From: Phoronis australis
Taxonomy: Eukaryota; Phoronida; Phoronidae
DNA length: 64,000 nt
Direction: 5' to 3'
Assembly: GCA_002633005.1 (NCBI GenBank)
Contig: NMRA01000136.1
Location: forward strand, 338,864-402,863
Shown: in pieces, positions 1 through 10,139 of the stretch
Layout of the letters: each line of letters opens with the position of its first letter
Position numbering within the stretch: position 1 is the stretch's first letter
Notes under the pieces: generated by a model
Told to the model about the DNA's origin: nothing
Databases searched by the model: none
Seen by the model: the letters and a program-made list of their open reading frames with translations, nothing else
Translations under genes and position numbers: made by a program

Positions 1-828
1 TAGTGGCCATTTTTATGCACCCTCATATTTATATGTGGACGCATTGTGCCGTCATCTCTGTCCGTCTGTCCGGCGTCTGCTGCTTCATCTCCAAAACGCC
101 TGAAGTATGTTCATGAAATTTGGCACATGTGTTGCTTCCGTGGATGGGATGGCACAAGCAAACTTTTGGACGGATCCGACTACCGGTGTGCCCCCTAGTG
201 GCAATTTTAGTGTTTTATGTTTACCTCTGTATCTTAGGTCCTCCACGGATTTTCATAAAATTTGGAATATAGGTGAGATGATGCAATCCTCCCTTTATCA
301 GATGGAATATTTTGCACCATCTAGGGGCCATTTTTGCTGTTTTCGAGTCTGTTTTTGGCATCTACCCCTCTATCAACCTAACCATTCTAAGGATGATTTT
401 GAAAATTGGCGTATAGCGTGAAGAGTATGGTTGATAATGACAATTTCGACTACTGTGGTGCTTCCTAGTTTTGTTTTGTTTTGTACCCATAGCTGTATCT
501 CCTAAATCCACTGAACAATCTTTATTAAATTTAGTAAGTGTATTTATCTGAAGCTAACAACAGACGACGATGACAACAGGCTGTGCCCCCTAGTGGCAAT
601 TTCATATTCTTCCATTGTGTCTCTGAAGTTCCTTGACAGATTTTATGACATTGGGTAAATAGCTTCCTATTGAAGATTTTAGCAATGGCATGTTCCAGTT
701 TTCATATGGATTCGATGTTTTTGTGCCAGTTAAGTGGCCATTTTTATGATACAAATAATCAACCCTAGAAGTACACCATTTGGGGTGCATTCGTGGGCGC
801 ATTTCAATGCTCCCAACTGTTGCTCTTG
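1..828 (+). repeat. CTAG-rep copy 1 (cut by window start)
   Basis: First copy of the dominant repeat. It contains the 5' near-palindromic head (about 15-50), then ~145-bp modules that each end in a CTAGTGGC-type motif, and the 3' end around GTGGGCGCATTTCAATGCTC up to CTCTTG at 823-828. Two modules carry a perfect CTCF-type core on the - strand (188-201 and 583-596). Open reading frames here are repeat-derived, differ between copies and are not genes. Confidence 0.85.
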
Positions 829-1335
829 TATTAACTTGACAACAGATGGACAGATTCGACTACCGCTGTGGTTCCTTGGCAGTTTGTTTTGTTTCACTGT
901 ACGATACATTAGTTTTGCCTTTGTGTCTTTTTGGTTGTTCTTTGACAGATTTTCATGATATTTGGCGGATAGTTTTGAGATGCAACACCTTCCCACTTAA
1001 ATGGCAAATTTGTTTTTGCCTGTGCCTCAGTATCTGCCTAGTAGTCTGTAGTGAATGGATCTTCATGAAGTTTGTTTGGGACATGCTCGACTACTGTCCC
1101 ATACCTTAGTGGCAATTCATTGTTGCGCATGGCTCTACCAAATTCCTTGATGGATATTCACGGAAATTTGATGTATAAGTTTCTATCATGGACATGACAG
1201 CAATCACCTCATTTCAGACGAATTTCACTAATGATTCACTACCTGGTGGCCTATGTATTTTATATATTAAATCAAAGACCCCCAGAAGCACTCTTTGTGC
1301 TGCAGTCCTGTGTACATTTCAATACATTCTGTTGC
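829..1335 (+). repeat. CTAG-rep copy 1b, decayed and adjacent
   Basis: A more diverged stretch of the same family directly follows copy 1. The module phrases 'gattcgactacc' and 'tttcatgatatttgg' recur. The 3' end is recognisable near 1274-1325 (CCCAGAAGCAC, then CATTTCAAT). It ends about 135 bp before the PHYHIPL-like exon. Confidence 0.6.
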
Positions 1336-1469
1336 TGATTGCACTTGTCAGTAAAATGCCAGAAGCAATTGAATTGTCTGTAGATTCATCGACTTGTCAG
1401 TGGGAGTTCTTAAGTTCTGTGTTAGTCAGTTGTTATTATTTTGCTAAATACACCCGTGTGCTTTTCCAG

Positions 1470-1603
1470 AGTTCTCTGTTGACCAACTAAGAGCTCTGTG
1501 TGACCTGGCCATGAGGCATAACATCAACAAATGTCTGACAGCTTTCCCCATGCTGCCTATTGACTTCCTGTACAGAAACAAGCCCAGGGAATACTTTGAG
1601 CGA
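1470..1603 (+). CDS. PHYHIPL: PHYHIP/PHYHIPL-like gene, penultimate coding exon
   Basis: Internal coding exon of the gene that ends at 4031. It has a pyrimidine-rich acceptor ending CAG at 1467-1469 and a strong GTAAGT donor at 1604. The first two bases complete a split codon, then 44 codons read FSVDQLRALCDLAMRHNIN and onward to FLYRNKPREYFERV. The end of this exon joins the next exon in phase 0. The KPREYF segment recalls the part of vertebrate PHYHIP/PHYHIPL that precedes the C-terminal domain. Earlier exons, including the fibronectin type III region expected in this family, must lie upstream of the window. The identification rests mainly on the next exon. Confidence 0.75.
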
Positions 1604-3461
1604 GTAAGTTGGATTTTTTCTTCACCAGAGCTAGAGAGCTAGTGCAATGTAGTGCCAAGTTAGTAAGGTTAAATGGCATATCAAGTGTGCATCTAGACAC
1701 ACTAATAGTGAGTTCTTTTCTCGAGCATCTTAACAATATTGAATAATGTTGTTCAAATAAATACTGTCAAAATGGCTGTTCTTGAAGACTGAACATGCTA
1801 CGTGCTACTCTCAGATAGTTCCTATTCATGCTTAAGGTTCATTTATAAAGTATATGTGTTCATGATACTGCAAATTTCAACATTTGACAATTAAGACTCA
1901 TTTGGTGTTCGTGATAACAACAAAATGTTTGGTGTGCTTAATTGTCATGTGATTTCAAAGGTCGCGTGAACTCTTGCATGACAGAGAAAACCTCAATTCC
2001 AACTTTCAATGCACTGCAGTTGTTTAAAATGATTCACTGTTGTATTTTCAAAAATATTATGTACAAACTACACCTTTTTAGTCTAATTTTATTACTGGGA
2101 ATTTCGGAAAATAAGACCACCCAAAAGTACATGGTTATATAGTGTATTTTTGAAAAGTTCCAAAAGTATGCCCGTAGCTGTATATCCTCAGTAACTGCAT
2201 GTTTTGCAAATTTGTGATTGTTCTAAAATATGTACGTAATGTAATGTACTTTGATGTAAATTTTTTTTCATTGTGACTAGACATAATTTGGGTTTGCGTT
2301 TTCACTCAAATGACGTATCATTTGACGAAGTATTGGATGATTTTATTGGTAACTAACTAATTGCAAAACGTGAAAATCTGCTTTAACACATTGTGGTTGC
2401 TGGCTGTAAAAGAAGTATAGAGGATTGGTTCATATTAGTGAAACTGAAATACAACTATGTGTATTAAAAAGGGTTAAAAAAAACTTTAAGAGTAAAAAGT
2501 TTGAAAACTGTACATAAATATTTGTTGTATACATCAATGGTTAATGTTCTACTCTGTCTCTTTGTTGATGATGTCTTCATTTGAGTTTTCCATGTTGTCA
2601 TTCTCACATACGTCAACACCAACTGACATAAGTTAATCAACTTGTTGCATTGAGTCAAACCGATTCTTCACTCAACAGTGCGTGTGTCGAATACACACAT
2701 TTACAGAAAGGCTGTCAAGTTTTACGTACTTTGAAAACAGTTTCGGGAGAATAATGAAACTTAATTGCCGAATCCGGTTCCAGCATTTTAAAGTATTACT
2801 ATAATTACATAACATCTTTTTTGTTTTATTTACAGTTTATTATTTATTAAATAATTTATAAAAAATTTGTTAATCATTGTTATTATTATGTTTTTATCAT
2901 CATTGTTAATAATTTCATTTTCATTGCTACCATTCACATTTTGACTTTTGTTGTGGTAAAAATTCTCCAGTTTGGATCAGTGAAAACTTAATCATTTTAC
3001 TGAAGGTCAAAGCTTGTACCAAATTTTAGAAATAGGCAATATTGAACGTCCCAAATCCAAGAATTATGATCAATGACAAATGATCATTCAGCTTGATGTT
3101 GGGACATTCTGTCAGTGGCTATTTTCAACAGTTTTATCAACTACTGAGTTTATTTTCAGACCCTGTTGATAAAGTGTCCAATGTTTGAAAAATGCCAAAA
3201 TTGCACTTGTTCCATACTTCAGATTCAAGAAAATTCAATTTTGCTTTGAATTTCAGTGTCCAAATTATTAGAGACTTCCCCAAACTAGAAAATTTTTACC
3301 ATAGTTTTTTATTATTACTCACTCCAGACAACCACTAAGTTTACGCTTCACAAGAAGAGATCTTTTTGTGGTCAACAAGCAGAATATTTATAAACACTCC
3401 AAAAACTCAAAAATAGTATTTTTACGCTACATTGAATACGAGTGCCATCTTTATTCTTCAG

Positions 3462-4031
3462 GTGAAGCAAAATGACGGGATCGAGGAGAAATACATGAAG
3501 GATGAGAATGGAGATGAGTGTAACAACATTAACAGTCAACTGGAGGGACTCTTCTTCAGCGCGTCTGTCAACCCGTACATTAATAGCCCCAGCTTTGGGA
3601 AGCCACTGACCTCCTCAGTGTTTGGAGACACCAGGTTGTTACTGCCCGTGGACTATTTTTTGGACGAAATCAGTAACCTGTTTTTCGCTGACTTTTACTG
3701 CATGGGCGTGACGGAAGCCACGATGCATTGGGTCACTTTAGTGCATACGCGTAAGGGTTCAGAAGCGGATCATTACTGTGCCAACAAGCTCCTTCGGCTG
3801 AATATGTGTGACAATCCCTTCCTGTGTTTCACTGATGGTCGGTTTTGGGTGACCACGGGCGTGTGGTTGGAGGTGCTGCATACAGAGGACGTGGACCACA
3901 ATATGGTTGAATACCTGGGCGGCTACTTTGAGAAGACGAGCATGAGACAGAGCAACCGACATGGCGGAAAGTATAAGAATGCAGAATGTCCGGAGTGTAA
4001 TATCATGATTGACCGGTTCTCCTGCTTCTGA
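3462..4031 (+). CDS. PHYHIPL: PHYHIP/PHYHIPL-like gene, terminal coding exon
   Basis: Terminal exon of 189 codons plus TGA; the acceptor is TTATTCTTCAG and the phase is 0. The family is named for interaction with phytanoyl-CoA hydroxylase (PHYH). It is mostly neuronal in vertebrates and has no known catalytic activity. The protein shows the family's C-terminal domain in order: INSQLEGLFFS, then PVDYFLDEISNLFFADFYCM, WVTLVHTRKGSEADHYCANK, DNPFLCF, and a Cys-rich end ECPECNIMIDRFSCF. I recognise these blocks from vertebrate PHYHIPL, which has NLYFGDFYCM and a CKTCNISVGR-like tail. A decayed repeat starts about 180 bp after the stop. No AATAAA is evident before it, so the end of the 3'UTR is undefined. 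The family call is firm; PHYHIP versus PHYHIPL orthology is not resolved. Confidence 0.85.
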   Translation: MKQNDGIEEKYMKDENGDECNNINSQLEGLFFSASVNPYINSPSFGKPLTSSVFGDTRLLLPVDYFLDEISNLFFADFYCMGVTEATMHWVTLVHTRKGSEADHYCANKLLRLNMCDNPFLCFTDGRFWVTTGVWLEVLHTEDVDHNMVEYLGGYFEKTSMRQSNRHGGKYKNAECPECNIMIDRFSCF

Positions 4032-4213
4032 ACTGCTGTTAAGATTCGCAGCGTCAAACTGATCCACGTCATCACTTTGATAAATTTGAGATTACGCAGA
4101 ACTGGTGTGGTCTCGTGATTCCAGTTTTGTACAGTACAAAGTAGAAACTTATTTAGGTAGAGACGGATTATGTTATGGTCTCTAAGTATAGCACATTTTA
4201 GGAAAGCAATATA

Positions 4214-5012
4214 TATGTTTTGATGCCCCCACAAATACATGTGGAAGCATGTTTCAGTCATCGTCCATGGGCATCCGCCGCTGGTAATGCTCCAAAATCC
4301 CTTGTAGTATCTTCAGTGGAAGTGTACAGATTTGTTCCTATGTGGCTGACAACAACTGCCCTATGGCTCCAACTACTGCTGTGCCCCCTAGTTGCAATTT
4401 AGGTAATTTTATTTTCGAAGTTCCTTGTTATAATTTTTATGAAATTTGGTATCTCTGTGTTTATTAGGAAGACAATGATACGTTCCCATTTTTTGATGGA
4501 TTCGCCATGTTCTGCCCCACCAAGTGGCTATTTTTATTGTCTATGAGTCTAGCTGTTGTATTCTTGCCTAGTAGATGTTGTTTGAGTTTTGATTTTTGGA
4601 GAAATCAGACTGCTTTGGCTCAGAAGAGTGGGTCTGGCATTGGTTTTTGACCAGACCCAACTACTGTGTCGCCTCCTAATGGCAATTTTATGGTTTTTGC
4701 ATCTGTAGCTTTATCTCTTGAACCCCTTGCAGTATTTTCGCGAGTGTTTTTCTTCGAATGTAAAAATGGATGACTGCTATCAGATCGTTCTGACTACCGT
4801 TGTTCCCTCTGATATATATGTCTTGGACAAATTTGCATGAATTTTGGCAAATATGCTTCTTTTGTGAAGAGTTTGAGGCTTTCCCATTATTGAACAGTTT
4901 GAGATATCCTGTTCCACCTTGTGGCCATTTTTTATAGTATTTAACGTCCCCAGAAGGATACCTTTCACAATACAGTCCTGGGTACAATTCAGTGACGTAT
5001 GGCGCTCTCGTT
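4214..5012 (+). repeat. CTAG-rep copy 2, decayed
   Basis: The degenerate head (CCCACAAATACATGTGG near 4226) is followed by modules ending near 4394, 4530 and 4685. The 3' block with CCAGAAGGATACC lies near 4950. The best CTCF-type match (4381-4394) has one mismatch. The copy is visibly older than those at 16 kb and 57 kb. Confidence 0.65.
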
Positions 5013-5880
5013 TTAAATTAAGGGAGTTTTTTCTTAGTTTTGTGTTTAATAGACTACTTGATGTTTTTCAATTTTACTACCAGATGGCTTGACATTTATT
5101 TTCAAGCATTTTTCTCTAACGTTCATTTGCAAAAGGTAAATATACTGCGTGATGTTTGTGACCCAATACCTATTTTGTTGAAGTTAAAAAAGAAAATTCA
5201 AGCGTGACACTAGAGAAGTAATTTCTGTGTTGAAAAACAAGTATTAGTTGTTTTATTCACCAGTTGAAAATTCTAGTTTGTATAAACATGTGATACCTGA
5301 GTGTGTTGGTGATTGCTTGGCTTATGTTTGTTTTAGACACTGTATGTAATAAGAGAATGATTGTGTAATATAGCAGAAATAGTTTTGGCCATGTATTTGA
5401 GAAGGAAAGTAAAACTGAGTTAGTTTTTATACTCTGTACAGTATTTTGTGAGTAGAGAATTGACACGATGGAAATTTTTGAGATTGTATAGGCCTGTTGA
5501 GAATGTTGGTTTGTGAAGTTGTGTGGATTTCACTATGTGACTAGATGCTTGGTTATGTAGTGCCCTGTATTTTATGTTGACGGATCTAGGATCACATTGT
5601 AAGGGAATTCTGACCATAACTGTTGAAGGAAAACCTGCTGCTGGTGTTATTTTTTGTGGTCATGAAAATGTGCTCAACACTCACAGAGATGCAATTTTTT
5701 GGCATTTGGGAAACTAGATATTTTGGTGCTATTTCAGTTACACCTGTGGCTAAAGATTGAGATTTAAGACTAGGTTTGATTCTTCTGTCGTCTGATTACA
5801 ACTGATTTGAAATAAGTTGTTTAAAAGTTGTTCTAGTGTAGGTACTATTTTTATTTTAAGTCTTGGGAATAGTCTTTTAT

Positions 5881-5958
5881 AGGGGTTCCGGATCTTAAGA
5901 ACTTGTTTGATGCCTGTTATTCAGGGAGAAAACTGGTTCTCAAAATGCAAGCACCCCT
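5881..5958 (-). repeat. Foldback MITE, copy a (reverse orientation)
   Basis: Member of the foldback family described at 40331-40440. The conserved loop phrase appears in reverse complement (GATGCCTGTTATTCAG) followed by AAACTGGTTCTCAAAATG. One arm is decayed. Outer ends AGGGG and CCCCT still pair. Confidence 0.65.
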
Positions 5959-6422
5959 GCTAGTGGCTATTATCAAATCTTGTTCTGTATTGTTTGGGAA
6001 GCCACTATGAGCAAACGTTTGGAATTAATTTTGTGAGATTTGCATTAAACCTGCTGTAAACCCACATTCCGTCAAAGAAACAACTATTTGATTTAGGCAT
6101 TGTTGCTACAAACATTCCTCAGAAAGATGTGATTTGTGAGCTTGGAAAGAACTGGCAATTCACTATCCGTAAAATAGGGCTGAGACATTAAACTTGAAAT
6201 AATTGTTCATAGTTATACGGAGATGTGTATGATTCCTTTATGTTTATTGTCTCTGTTTTATTTCTCTATTTCACATATCTTTTTGGTATTAAAATTCTAC
6301 TTACATTTGCCTGGTGATGGTCAAACTCCAGAGTTTATTCAATACTGCTGTATACCTGAAGCTGAGTACAGAGAATATCCCACCCAGACAGCCCACTTTG
6401 ACTTATGCTGCATGTCGGTCTT

Positions 6423-6611
6423 TTTAGCTGGCTGAAAAGCGAAAATGAAATTTTTGCCTTTTACTCTCATAAAATCACATAACATTCCTTGCCTTGATTT
6501 TGTTTCGGCTACAGTTCGTTAGAGAAAACAAATTTTATTATGGTAATGAATGTCAGACTCATTTGTGAGAATAAAAGGTTCAAACCGATTTCAGTTTTTC
6601 AGCCAGCTAAA
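6423..6611. mobile_element. MITE-like element with 16-bp perfect TIRs
   Basis: TTTAGCTGGCTGAAAA at 6423-6438 is exactly inverted at 6596-6611, which bounds a 189-bp AT-rich interior with no coding capacity. I saw no convincing target duplication. It is probably a non-autonomous DNA transposon, superfamily unknown. Confidence 0.55.
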
Positions 6612-7332
6612 CAGGGCAAAATGAGTTTTAGTAAACTTTGTCTTGAGCAATGGTAATAATAAACTGTCGTCTCTTTTCAAATCCAGAGATCACCTTTAAT
6701 TTGAGTATGGAACAAGTTTCTAGTAGTTTAAATGGATTTATTTTTTTAAGTAAGGCAGGTTTATAGCAGGCTTTGAGAGGCAGTCTGGATTGCTCTTTGT
6801 GAAAGAAGTCATGAAATACTAGAATAGAATACTAGAAAACTGATTCAACATTTTTCTCGAACTTTTTGTTAGAAATGTTGAAGGTTTGACTTAAAAAAAT
6901 ATGACTTAACTTGTCTTGGAATCTGTCCAGAAATTGATGATTCGCGTTTTGTATGATATGAAAAAAATTATTTTGTTAAAAAAATAAACCAAACCCTCGT
7001 ATTTGTTGTTTTCATGGGTTTCAACTGAGCAATTCGCGATAAGAGAACTTGATACATAGCTAGCGATCGGCAGAAATATGGCCACGGCAGGCGATAATCC
7101 ACATACATGGGATGCGTTGGGTAATTGATTTCCATGGTTTCTGGGTGTCAAACAGATGAATGTCTACATCCGTGTTTTTGTCAAAAACTATTGTCCGTCC
7201 AGTCGCAGATCGTACTACGGTAATTCTCCATTTAAAATATGGCCTTTTTTCAATGACTGGTTGCCTGTTCGCAAATAATCGGGACTAGTAAATGTGGTTT
7301 TACGTCTACACGCTATCCAAACTTGAGACTAG

Positions 7333-7462
7333 CATGGGCGGCGCAGCACTGAAAAAAGTGGGGTGCTACAGGGGTGCACCGCCCATAGACCATGGGCGGC
7401 GCAGCCGACACTGGAAAAGTGGGGCTATAGCCCCCCAGCCCCCCTATTGTGCGCCGCCCATG
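7333..7462. mobile_element. CATGGGCGGCGCA mini-element, truncated plus full tandem copy
   Basis: A truncated copy (about 7333-7387) is followed by a fuller one (7391-7462). The latter starts CATGGGCGGCGCA and ends TGCGCCGCCCATG, so its termini are inverted repeats. A related copy at 55538-55626 has a 5-bp flanking duplication. GC content is far above the surroundings. Confidence 0.6.
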
Positions 7463-9009
7463 TTCTGTGGGGAAGTTAAAATATAATAAAATTTCACTTG
7501 TGGAACATGTTGTTTGCCAAATACCCGGTAAGTGAAGAGAGAGAGTATTTTTAAAATCTATGGTGAAGAATTGCTGTATTTTCATAGCTCCTGAAATTTG
7601 TAGATCCTTGTTTCAAGCATTAACTACTGTCGGTTTATTTCAAATTCAGAGATCGCACATTTTGACAAAGTACCTTGGAGGCACGTGCTCGCGTGTTATA
7701 GTCCAACTTGGTTTGACCGGTGAACTAAGCGCTCGGCGTCAGGAACAGTTTAGAAAATTTAAGAAGCAAGTTTTTGAAATACTGTGATCACCATCAGGAC
7801 TCGATCATAAGTTGTTAAACTGCGCCTAATGAATACTCAACGTCACTAGTGTTGGCTCCGGCCGACAATTCCAAGTTTATATTGACTAACGAAACTGCAA
7901 AAGCGGTTAATGATTAAAGCTGACTCAAGCCCGGGTCTAATCTTTTTATTCGAGATCGAGCAACCGATACCATTACTGTTTTTCTGTGTCATTTTCTATT
8001 CTACATTTGTGCGAAGTTCAGTGTCTATCAGTCCAGTATTCCGTTATACTCGGTTGACTCGAGTACATAATGGATTACGTAGAGACTGTCCGAGAAACGC
8101 AATTTGCACTTAATGAACCCATCATTAAGGCTAAAAAAGTTCGAGTCTGAAGTCAAAATTTCCAGTTTTTGACTCAAGTTTTTTTCTCTGAGTCGAATCT
8201 AGAGGTTCAGACTACATTTCCATAAACAGGCATTCGAGCGCTGAGTAGCAAACACTCAGTATTTTAAGTAGACCAGGAAATTCCAAAAATAATTTCTAGT
8301 ACAAAGATTAGACCCCGGCCTATACATGTAGGTGTGTATGCAAAGACTTAAGTTCAGACTTTTCAGTACCATGCATCCGCGGCCGTTCCCGGCGTTACTA
8401 AGCCAGTCAAATCATCAAGTTCATAAGTTTAGTCAGTAAATCCAGTCTATTCACTTGGCCACATGTTGAAAATTGTCTGTTCACAGCCATGTTTTCTTGC
8501 AGCCAATGTCTTAACTTTTTTGGTTAGGTGACCAGTACGAATTTGTGTATATTTGGGACAAAAAATGAAAGGGATATGTACACATATATAGCACGGCATG
8601 ACTTGGCACTCTCGATCTGATAATCCAATCTAATATTCAAATGTCTTCCCCCAGGGCATTCCGGCACGGCATGTTGTTAAGTATAATTTATTTTACCAAT
8701 CAAAAAGTCAATCAGGTGAACCGGTCCATGATCATCGCCTGACCTGTGACACACTGGCACTGGCACTAGGACATGATGTGGGCGTATGTACGGGAGTGAA
8801 ACCCACCTATGGCAGCTCTCGCGGAATGATCAATTTATTTGAAGAACAGTTGGACCTTTTTAGAAATGCCCGCATTAAATCTCACTGTCAAACATTTTTG
8901 CATCTTGAATGCAGCTTCATCAGACTTGGCAAAACAGTGAATCCCCGGAGCAAATAGTACCGCGGTCAACACATTTTGTATTTGCCCGCAGTCATTTGGC
9001 AATCGTATG

Positions 9010-9155
9010 GGACCGCGTGACGTCAACATGCCGTTTTTCGCCATCTAGCGAGTGTTCTGCCCAGCGATGCGCATGCGCATTGCTGACCTTTCCAGTGGGA
9101 ATATGGCGACATGTGCTCATCTGTAACTTCTTTGGACTTTTAAAGATGGCATGGT
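9010..9155 (+). promoter_or_regulatory. Probable LARP1 promoter: CRE, NRF1 and YY1-type motifs
   Basis: Within 140 bp lie a full palindromic CRE (TGACGTCA, 9018-9025), a YY1-type CGCCATCT (9039-9046, - strand), a perfect NRF1 palindrome TGCGCATGCGCA (9068-9079) and a second YY1-type AAGATGGC (9143-9150). There is no TATA box. This combination is typical of housekeeping promoters. It sits about 0.5 kb upstream of the LARP1 start codon. The exact transcription start cannot be fixed; short pyrimidine tracts near 9088 and 9128 are possible start sites. Confidence 0.55.
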
Positions 9156-9224
9156 AATAAAACAGCTGCCTATTCCCTCCTGGTGTTTTCGTGCAAGATA
9201 CGGAAAGCAGTGATCCAGAGAAAG
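9080..9224 (+). other. Possible LARP1 5' non-coding exon
   Basis: Inferred. Downstream of the promoter motifs is a plausible donor (AAG then GTAGTA, exon end 9224), and an acceptor TTTAG at 9601-9605 precedes the coding exon. The 5' limit is a guess from the promoter position. cDNA would be needed to confirm it. Confidence 0.3.
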
Positions 9225-9655
9225 GTAGTACATTCTTGTTAAAACCTGTATACTGTGACGAGAATTTTATGATAAATTCTTGATTACCCAGCGTGCATAT
9301 TTGGCAACGTGGTCAACAACACCCTCGTTCAAAAGAAAAAACAGTTTGAATGAAAGTTTTTGCAGAATTTTCAGTTTACTGCACTTTGGTGTGTATTTTA
9401 TTTTAGATGTCGTTAATAGGATGCTACATTTCGTGCAAAAAATTGGATATATTTAAAGTCTTTTGTAACAATATGTTTCAAAAAATCAATGAAAAATTCA
9501 CAGAAATAGGGTCATGTGACCCACACTACTTTCATGTTTGACCAGCTGCTTGTTTGTCAAAGGTATTCATATTTTTATTCCTTTGAATTGTATATTTATG
9601 TTTAGGTAAAAGTTAAGTCGTTCTTAATTATTGGATTAAGAAGACTTGGCTGAAT

Positions 9656-10139
9656 ATGGCTTCTGCTGAAGTTGCCCAACCTTCACAAACTGCGGAAAGT
9701 TTGGACTGCAAAGTTACGGATGGTAATCCGCCCGTGAACAGTGACTCTCCACGAACACCGGAAGATGATGATAAAAATCCTTGGCAGACGGTGGTTAACT
9801 CAAAAGAAGCGAGGACTCCACTGAAAGCTGACACAAAAATATCCAACAAAGAAAATCGGAATAGAGATCGAGAAGGACGGCGTAAGGATACGAGAGAAAC
9901 AAAAGCTACTGCAAAGGAGAAAGAGAATTCCGATGAAGAGAACTGCGAAAAACCTGTGAAACAGCCTGATGGCCCAAAAAAGTTTGACAATAAAAACTTC
10001 GTTGAAGCACCGCCTCCAAAGACAAATCCATGGGCTAAAAGGACAATTGTTCAGACTGAGCCGGTCAAAGTGCAAGACCCTCCTCCAGTAGTTGCAATAC
10101 CACAGCAGCCTGTGGTAATACAAAAAAGCGAAGAACCAG
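9656..10139 (+). CDS. LARP1: LARP1 coding exon 1 (start codon)
   Basis: The ATG at 9656 begins [11 protein letters not shown]. An in-frame TAA at 9614-9616 lies upstream, so this is the first usable start unless splicing intervenes. The donor is CAG/GTTTGT; the exon ends one base into a codon (residues 1-161). The sequence is Lys/Glu/Pro-rich and disordered, with NPWQTVV and NPWAKRT motifs. Reading past the donor stops at once. Confidence 0.85.

Larger units (their letters stand above)
4032..9000. other. Intergenic region between PHYHIPL-like gene and LARP1
   Basis: About 5 kb with no supported gene. It holds a decayed CTAG-rep copy (4214-5012), one foldback MITE copy (5881-5958), a 189-bp MITE-like element (6423-6611), a tandem CATGGGCGGCGCA element (7333-7462), and otherwise AT-rich unique sequence. 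Open frames are short and look random. The PHYHIPL-like 3'UTR occupies an unknown part of its left side. Confidence 0.6.

Noticed and set aside
107-421. 104-codon frame, and similar frames at 15893-16147, 43393-43629 and 57539-57841
   Set aside because: All are translations of the same CTAG-rep modules. Frames are not conserved between copies, so there is no evidence of a protein.
9085-9135. 5'TOP motif at the LARP1 transcription start
   Set aside because: Short pyrimidine tracts exist, but without a mapped start any such tract would qualify. Mentioned only as a hypothesis.
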